Assembly (NCBI RefSeq): GCF_041154745.1
Contig: NZ_AP031573.1
Coordinates: forward strand, 1,984,001-2,048,000
DNA length: 64,000 nt
From: Flavobacterium sp. CFS9
GTDB taxonomy: Bacteria; Bacteroidota; Bacteroidia; Flavobacteriales; Flavobacteriaceae
Direction of reading: 5' to 3'
The notes beneath the pieces are model-generated. The model saw only the letters and a program-made list of their open reading frames with translations, was not told where the DNA came from and searched no databases. Each line of letters opens with the position of its first letter. Positions within the stretch are counted from its first letter, which is position 1. The position numbers were made by a program, and so were the translations under genes. Positions 59,638-64,000 of the stretch are shown piece after piece.

Positions 59638-59967
59638 TTAAAGGGAGAATGACTCTCCGCAACCACAAGTTCTGCTTGCATTCGGATTATTGAATACAAA
59701 ACCTTTTCCGTTTAATCCACCTGAAAATTCAAGAATTGTTCCGGCCAGATATAGAAATGATTTCTTTTCAACTGCAATTGTTATGTCGTTGTCTACAAAT
59801 ATTTTATCGTCGTCGCCTTTGGTTTTGTCGAATTTTAAATCATAAGACAAACCAGAGCATCCACCGCTTTTTACGCCTACTCTTACGTAGTCGCTAGCAG
59901 CATCAAAACCATCTTCTCTCATCAAATCGATGATTTTATTTTTGGCAGTATCAGAAACTTTTATCAT
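59638..59967 (-). CDS. A-type Fe-S carrier (SufA/IscA-like)
   Basis: A 109-residue A-type carrier that delivers Fe-S clusters to target proteins. Three ligand cysteines are visible: GGCSGLSY (about Cys37) and TCGCGESF (about 103-107). First gene of the SUF operon in the minus-strand direction; the 94-bp gap to sufB shows no terminator. Confidence 0.94.
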   Translation of the reverse strand: MIKVSDTAKNKIIDLMREDGFDAASDYVRVGVKSGGCSGLSYDLKFDKTKGDDDKIFVDNDITIAVEKKSFLYLAGTILEFSGGLNGKGFVFNNPNASRTCGCGESFSL

Positions 59968-60207
59968 TGTTTATCGTGTTTATTTTTGTTTTCATCTCAA
60001 TTTTGCTCTCAAAAATAATAATCCGAAGAGTACGATTTTAAAGTGCTGTTTTTCAATGTTGAAATGAAATTATCGGCAAAGATACGACTTAAAAACCTTT
60101 TTCCATAACGGTTCACATTATTATAACAAATGTTAAAATAGATATATGTTATATTAATAAAAGAATGAGACTCTATTATCGTTTTTTAAAGACTTTATGA
60201 CGGTTTG

Positions 60208-60239
60208 TTGTAAAAATGAAATAGTATTTCCTAGCTTTG
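60208..60239 (+). promoter_or_regulatory. promoter of MBL-fold hydrolase gene
   Basis: TTG (60208-60210), 21 bp, TAGCTTTG (60232-60239), about 24 bp before the ATG. Divergent from the SUF operon, whose own promoter I could not locate with confidence. Confidence 0.6.
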
Positions 60240-60263
60240 TTTTCCTATTAAAAATCTATTCTC

Positions 60264-61121
60264 ATGAAACTTTACCCTATAGAATCCGGAAATTTTAAGT
60301 TAGATGGAGGCGCCATGTTTGGTGTTGTTCCTAAAACGATCTGGAACAAAACCAATCCGGCCGATGCTAATAATTTAATTGATATTGCTGCACGCTGTCT
60401 GCTTATTGAAGACGGAAATCGTCTGATTTTGATTGATACCGGAATGGGAGACAAACAATCGGAGAAGTTTTTTGGCTATTATTCGTTGTGGGGATCGCAT
60501 TCGATAGACAAATCGCTGGCTAAATATGGTTTTCAGAGAGACGATATTACAGACGTTTTTATGACGCATTTGCATTTTGACCATTGTGGAGGAAGTGTAC
60601 AATGGAATTCAGACCGGACTTTTTACGAGCCTGCTTTTAAAAATGCAAAGTTTTGGACGAATGAAAATCATTGGGAGTGGGCAACAAAACCCAATGCGCG
60701 TGAAAAGGCTTCTTTTCTTTCTGAGAATATTTTACCCATGCAGGAAAGCGGACAGTTAAACTTTATAAAGCGTCCCGAGAGTGATTTTGGTTTTTCTGAA
60801 GAAATGAATTTTGGAATTTATTATGTGGACGGCCATACCGAAAAGCAAATGATTCCACATATCCAATATCAGGATAAAACGATCGTTTTTTGTGCCGATT
60901 TGTTAGCCACTGCTGGGCATATTCCGTTACCCTACGTGATGGGTTATGATACACGACCTTTATTGACAATGCCGGAGAAATCTAAATTTTTGAACGCAGC
61001 AGCAGACCAAAATTATTATTTGTTTTTAGAGCATGATGCACATAACCAAATTATAACAGTAGAACAGACCGAAAAAGGTGTCCGCTTAAAAGAAGTATTT
61101 ACTTGCGAAGAAATTCTTTAA
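60264..61121 (+). CDS. MBL-fold metallohydrolase
   Basis: A 285-residue metallo-beta-lactamase-fold hydrolase with the zinc motif THLHFDHCGG (His102, His104, Asp106, His107), further ligand segments DGHTEKQMI (about 190) and FCADLLAT (about 211), and a final His in LEHDAHN (about 256). No signal peptide. Family members act on thioesters, lactones, phosphodiesters or beta-lactams; the layout resembles lactonase-type or general MBL proteins. No named subfamily recognised. Confidence 0.9.
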   Translation: MKLYPIESGNFKLDGGAMFGVVPKTIWNKTNPADANNLIDIAARCLLIEDGNRLILIDTGMGDKQSEKFFGYYSLWGSHSIDKSLAKYGFQRDDITDVFMTHLHFDHCGGSVQWNSDRTFYEPAFKNAKFWTNENHWEWATKPNAREKASFLSENILPMQESGQLNFIKRPESDFGFSEEMNFGIYYVDGHTEKQMIPHIQYQDKTIVFCADLLATAGHIPLPYVMGYDTRPLLTMPEKSKFLNAAADQNYYLFLEHDAHNQIITVEQTEKGVRLKEVFTCEEIL

Positions 61122-61139
61122 AATTAAAGCTATAAATGC

Positions 61140-61181
61140 AAAAAAGTCCCATTTTCATGATGTCGAAAGTGGGACTTTTTA
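61140..61181. terminator. bidirectional terminator between the MBL and LRR genes
   Basis: AAAAGTCCCATTTTC / GAAAGTGGGACTTTT stem (one G-T pair) with an A tract on the left and T tract on the right. Confidence 0.85.
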
Positions 61182-61209
61182 TTAACAAATTTAATTCAAC
61201 AAATTATAA

Positions 61210-64000
61210 TTATTCTACAATAACTTTTTTAGCTGAGGCAGCATCCCCATTAATTAAGTACACATAATAAACGCCTTTTGGCAGACCGAATAAATCGATC
61301 GTATTATGGGTGATACTTGAATTTAAGATAAATGATTTTACAAGCTGGCCTAAGCTATTATAAACACTTGCTTTTTCTAAACTTGCATTTTGAATGTTTA
61401 CTTCGCCTTTGGTTGGGTTTGGATAGATTGCTACTTTTTCAAAATTGTTGGTATCAATACCTAATGTTTTACAGGAGTTAGAATAAGTAGCATTTTTTTC
61501 CTTAATATTTGACCAGTTAGCATTTGAATAATCGGCATCATCTACCTGTATGCAATTTAAAATTTTGTTTCCTAGAAAGCTGGTGTATATGGACGTAGCA
61601 GCATTTTTTCCGGTTTTAGACGGTAATACAAAATTTTTATTGTTACCATTTTGAATATTCAGTGAAGTTAACGGGTTAAATTCAAGGAAAACAAATTCTA
61701 AAAGGGGATTATGTGATAAATCTAGTGATGTCAACTGATTCCAGGCAAGATTTAATCTTTTTAAACGAGGATTATTGCTAAGGTCTAAGGTGGTTAATTG
61801 AGCATTATCAAAATATAAGTCTTCTAATTTTGGATTAGAAGAAACATCTAGTTTTGAAATTTTCGTATAGACGCAGTTTAACTGTAAAAGATTAGGTTGA
61901 TTTGATACATCTAATGTTGTTAGATCATTGTGACCACAATAAAGTGATTCTAGTTCAGGATTTGCTGATAAATCAATGCTAGTTAACTGATTTCGATCCG
62001 CCGTTACGTAATGAACTTTTTTATTTTGCGATAAATCAATGGTTGAAATTTGATTCATACTAAACATTAAATTAAATAGTTCTTTGTTAGCAGTGAGATC
62101 CAGAGCTTTTAGTTTATTGTCGTGCAGTGATAATTTTATAAGTGATTTGTTCTGGCTTAAATTAATCGACTGTATATTGTTAAAGTTAAGATCTAGGTAG
62201 GTTAATGAAGTGAAATCTTCTATACCTTTAATATCACTAATATTAGAATTAGAAAGGTCTAAGAAGGTTACTTTATTGATACTTGCGGTTGCAACCTTAC
62301 CATTTTTACCGTCTTTGTCAATTTCCAGAGCAATTAATTTATCTTCAAAATTAGAGTCTGGAATTAGGGTGTATATGGTGCAGTCTAAATTGTAATTTGC
62401 AGTCGAATCTTTGAGAGCCGCCCAATTCGTATTGGCATAAACATCGTCGTCAACCTGAATGCAGTTTAAATTAGGATTGTTCTTAAAATTAGAATTTACA
62501 TCAAAATTTATATTATTCCCGTTCTTTAGATTTAAACTTTCTAAAGAATTATTGGTGCAATTAAGAAGGGTTAAAGCTTTATTTTGAGAAACATCTAAAA
62601 GAGACAATAGATTCCCGGAACAATTTAGAGAGTTTAATTTTTTAAAACCTTTAATTCCGGTTAAGTCTTTTATCCCACTTGAAGCAACATCCAGAGAAGT
62701 TATATTTTCGATATCGCTGTTTAAAACAGATCCGTTTTTACCATCGGTATCTATGTTTAGTGCTATTAATTTATCTTCAAAAGTCGGATCTGGGATTGCT
62801 GTGGCTTTATCGCAATCTATAGTTGTATATGTTGCTGACGTATCTTTGAAATTTTCCCAAATTTTATTAGAATAAAGTGCATCATCGACTATGATACAAG
62901 TTAGTAATGGTGTTCTTGTAAAATTAGTAGCATTGTAAGTAATTTGCATATGGCGGTTGTTTCCATTTCTTATATTTATCGTAGTCAATAATTTATTTTC
63001 AGAGCAATTTAAAGATGATAGAGATTGATTTTTAGAAAGATCTAGGCTAGTTAACAGGTTTGAAGAGCACCATAATGAAGATAAAAGCTTATTGTTTGTA
63101 AAATCAATATTGTTTAATTGGTTAGAACCACAGCTTAGGAGACGTAAATTGACATTTAGAGAAAGATCAAGACTTGTTATTTGATTATGATCAAGTGACA
63201 GGTATTCTAAGGCAAGGTTTTTTGAAGTGTCTAGCGTGATTAAATTGTTGTAACCTGCAAGTAAAAAGTATAAGGCCTGGTTTTTAGAGATGTCAAGATT
63301 CGTTATCTTGTTAGACATACAATTTAGATAAGTTAAGGCTTTAAAATCCTGAATTCCGGCCAAGTCTGTAATATTACTATTATTAAGTTCCAGTTTTGTA
63401 ATGTCGGAAATTTTTGAGGTTAATACCTTTCCATCAGCAGTTCCGGAATCAATTCCTAATGCTATTAACTTGTTTTCAAAATTTACGTCAGGTATTAAGG
63501 TGTAAGATTCAGGAGCGATACAAGGGGTTGAGGAAAAAGATGTCGTTGGGTCTTTTTTGGCAGACCAATTTGTATTTGCAGCTGCAACATCACTAACCTG
63601 AATACAAGTTAATTTTGGATTTGATGTAAAAGAGATTTGATTGGTAAGTAAGGATGTATTGTTAGTGAGGTTTAAGCTTGTCAATAGATTCTCTTGTAAA
63701 TATAAAGTAGTTAGGCTCGGATTATTGGAAATGTCTAATGTTTCGAACTTATTTTGACGAAGGTCCAGACTACGCAAAGCTTTATTTTGAGACAGATCTA
63801 TCGTTGTTAATTGACTGTTTGCTGCAGTGAAAGACTCAAGAGCTTTGTTTTTGGTTAGATCAGGACTTTTTGATAGATTGTTTCCGGAGGCATACAAACG
63901 AGCAAGTTTTAAATTGTGAGATACATCAAGATCTGTTATTTTAGTTTGATTAATAGTAAGTGCTTCCAGGGCTGTATTAGCAGTTAAATCAATATTTGAA
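61210..64000 (-). CDS. type IX-secreted leucine-rich-repeat protein, 5' end cut
   Basis: Open frame from the right edge to 61210 (at least 929 residues); the start is beyond the window. Many LRR units of ~21 residues (pattern LxxLxxNxLTSLDLSxN) lie in super-modules. Each module begins with IPDxNFEDKLIALxIDxDGKNG, then an LRR block, and ends with CIQVDD…YxNxNWxxxKDxTAxYxxxC. Module starts lie near 63495, 62800 and 62370, and the CIxVxD boundaries near 63600, 62890, 62460 and 61555. The C-terminus (VAIYPNPTKGEVNI… to KKVIVE) is a type A sorting signal for T9SS. Likely a cell-surface adhesion or binding protein. Confidence 0.9.
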   Translation of the reverse strand, partial: SNIDLTANTALEALTINQTKITDLDVSHNLKLARLYASGNNLSKSPDLTKNKALESFTAANSQLTTIDLSQNKALRSLDLRQNKFETLDISNNPSLTTLYLQENLLTSLNLTNNTSLLTNQISFTSNPKLTCIQVSDVAAANTNWSAKKDPTTSFSSTPCIAPESYTLIPDVNFENKLIALGIDSGTADGKVLTSKISDITKLELNNSNITDLAGIQDFKALTYLNCMSNKITNLDISKNQALYFLLAGYNNLITLDTSKNLALEYLSLDHNQITSLDLSLNVNLRLLSCGSNQLNNIDFTNNKLLSSLWCSSNLLTSLDLSKNQSLSSLNCSENKLLTTINIRNGNNRHMQITYNATNFTRTPLLTCIIVDDALYSNKIWENFKDTSATYTTIDCDKATAIPDPTFEDKLIALNIDTDGKNGSVLNSDIENITSLDVASSGIKDLTGIKGFKKLNSLNCSGNLLSLLDVSQNKALTLLNCTNNSLESLNLKNGNNINFDVNSNFKNNPNLNCIQVDDDVYANTNWAALKDSTANYNLDCTIYTLIPDSNFEDKLIALEIDKDGKNGKVATASINKVTFLDLSNSNISDIKGIEDFTSLTYLDLNFNNIQSINLSQNKSLIKLSLHDNKLKALDLTANKELFNLMFSMNQISTIDLSQNKKVHYVTADRNQLTSIDLSANPELESLYCGHNDLTTLDVSNQPNLLQLNCVYTKISKLDVSSNPKLEDLYFDNAQLTTLDLSNNPRLKRLNLAWNQLTSLDLSHNPLLEFVFLEFNPLTSLNIQNGNNKNFVLPSKTGKNAATSIYTSFLGNKILNCIQVDDADYSNANWSNIKEKNATYSNSCKTLGIDTNNFEKVAIYPNPTKGEVNIQNASLEKASVYNSLGQLVKSFILNSSITHNTIDLFGLPKGVYYVYLINGDAASAKKVIVE

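Overview
The window is chromosomal DNA of a Bacteroidota bacterium, most likely a Flavobacterium. The evidence is the low G+C content, promoters of the TAnnTTTG (-7) type, FecI/FecR-TonB receptor sets, DUF4374, DUF3078, DUF2480, DUF5689, DUF6249 and IPExxxVDY families, a type IX secretion C-terminal signal, and the gene order acpP-fabF-rnc-IPExxxVDY-pyk. No prophage, insertion sequence with a transposase, or CRISPR array is visible. The window reads as a mosaic of conserved housekeeping operons and small accessory loci.

Layout: 1-4072 is a sugar-use locus (galK running off the left edge, galM, a divergent GntR regulator with a sugar-binding-like domain, and a Nudix-type regulator whose Nudix box is degenerate). 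4073-4757 is a long non-coding stretch. 4758-9751 is an iron-type uptake set: ECF sigma factor, FecR-like anti-sigma factor, TonB receptor, DUF4374 lipoprotein. 9752-17416 is a mixed region holding OsmC, a TPR-like secreted protein, an XRE regulator, a DyP peroxidase with an unknown partner, a secreted bleomycin-hydrolase-like peptidase and a DUF4136 lipoprotein. It is rich in repeats and contains a fossil of a second peptidase 3' end. 17750-22287 is the acpP-fabF-rnc-IPExxxVDY-pyk cluster on the minus strand. 22463-26288 holds purN, rnhA, a DUF6249 membrane protein and an ECF sigma/anti-sigma pair with a hydrolase. 26590-29495 holds a PfkB kinase and purF, followed by two tandem copies of a compact terminator-ended transcript. 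30113-36722 holds sod, pth, rplY, prs, tRNA-Leu, an SRPBCC protein, two tRNA-Asn genes and rseP. 36922-47514 holds an Old Yellow Enzyme, a Gfo/Idh/MocA oxidoreductase, an MFS transporter, a second TonB receptor with a DUF5689 lipoprotein, a secreted protein and hflX. 47722-49291 is a probable orphan RHS-core toxin with a lipoprotein immunity candidate. 49699-59967 is the SUF iron-sulfur assembly region, interrupted by a plus-strand serine hydrolase. 60264-64000 holds an MBL-fold hydrolase and a large secreted leucine-rich-repeat protein cut by the right edge.

The strongest unexplained signals are these. (1) A 185-bp tandem duplication after purF encodes two near-identical small RNAs, each with its own promoter-like box, a 5' hairpin and an intrinsic terminator. 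(2) A matched pair of ECF-type promoters (TGTAACCT, 13 bp, GTCGTCCTAT) drives a sigma factor gene and the divergent DUF6249 gene. (3) There is an orphan RHS-core/papain-like toxin with a candidate immunity lipoprotein. (4) A class of intergenic islands is built from words repeating every 7 or 8 bp, several folding into long hairpins. (5) The peptidase 3' end is duplicated beside the DyP gene.

All calls come from reading the sequence. No database search was run, and family names rest on recognised motifs and gene context.
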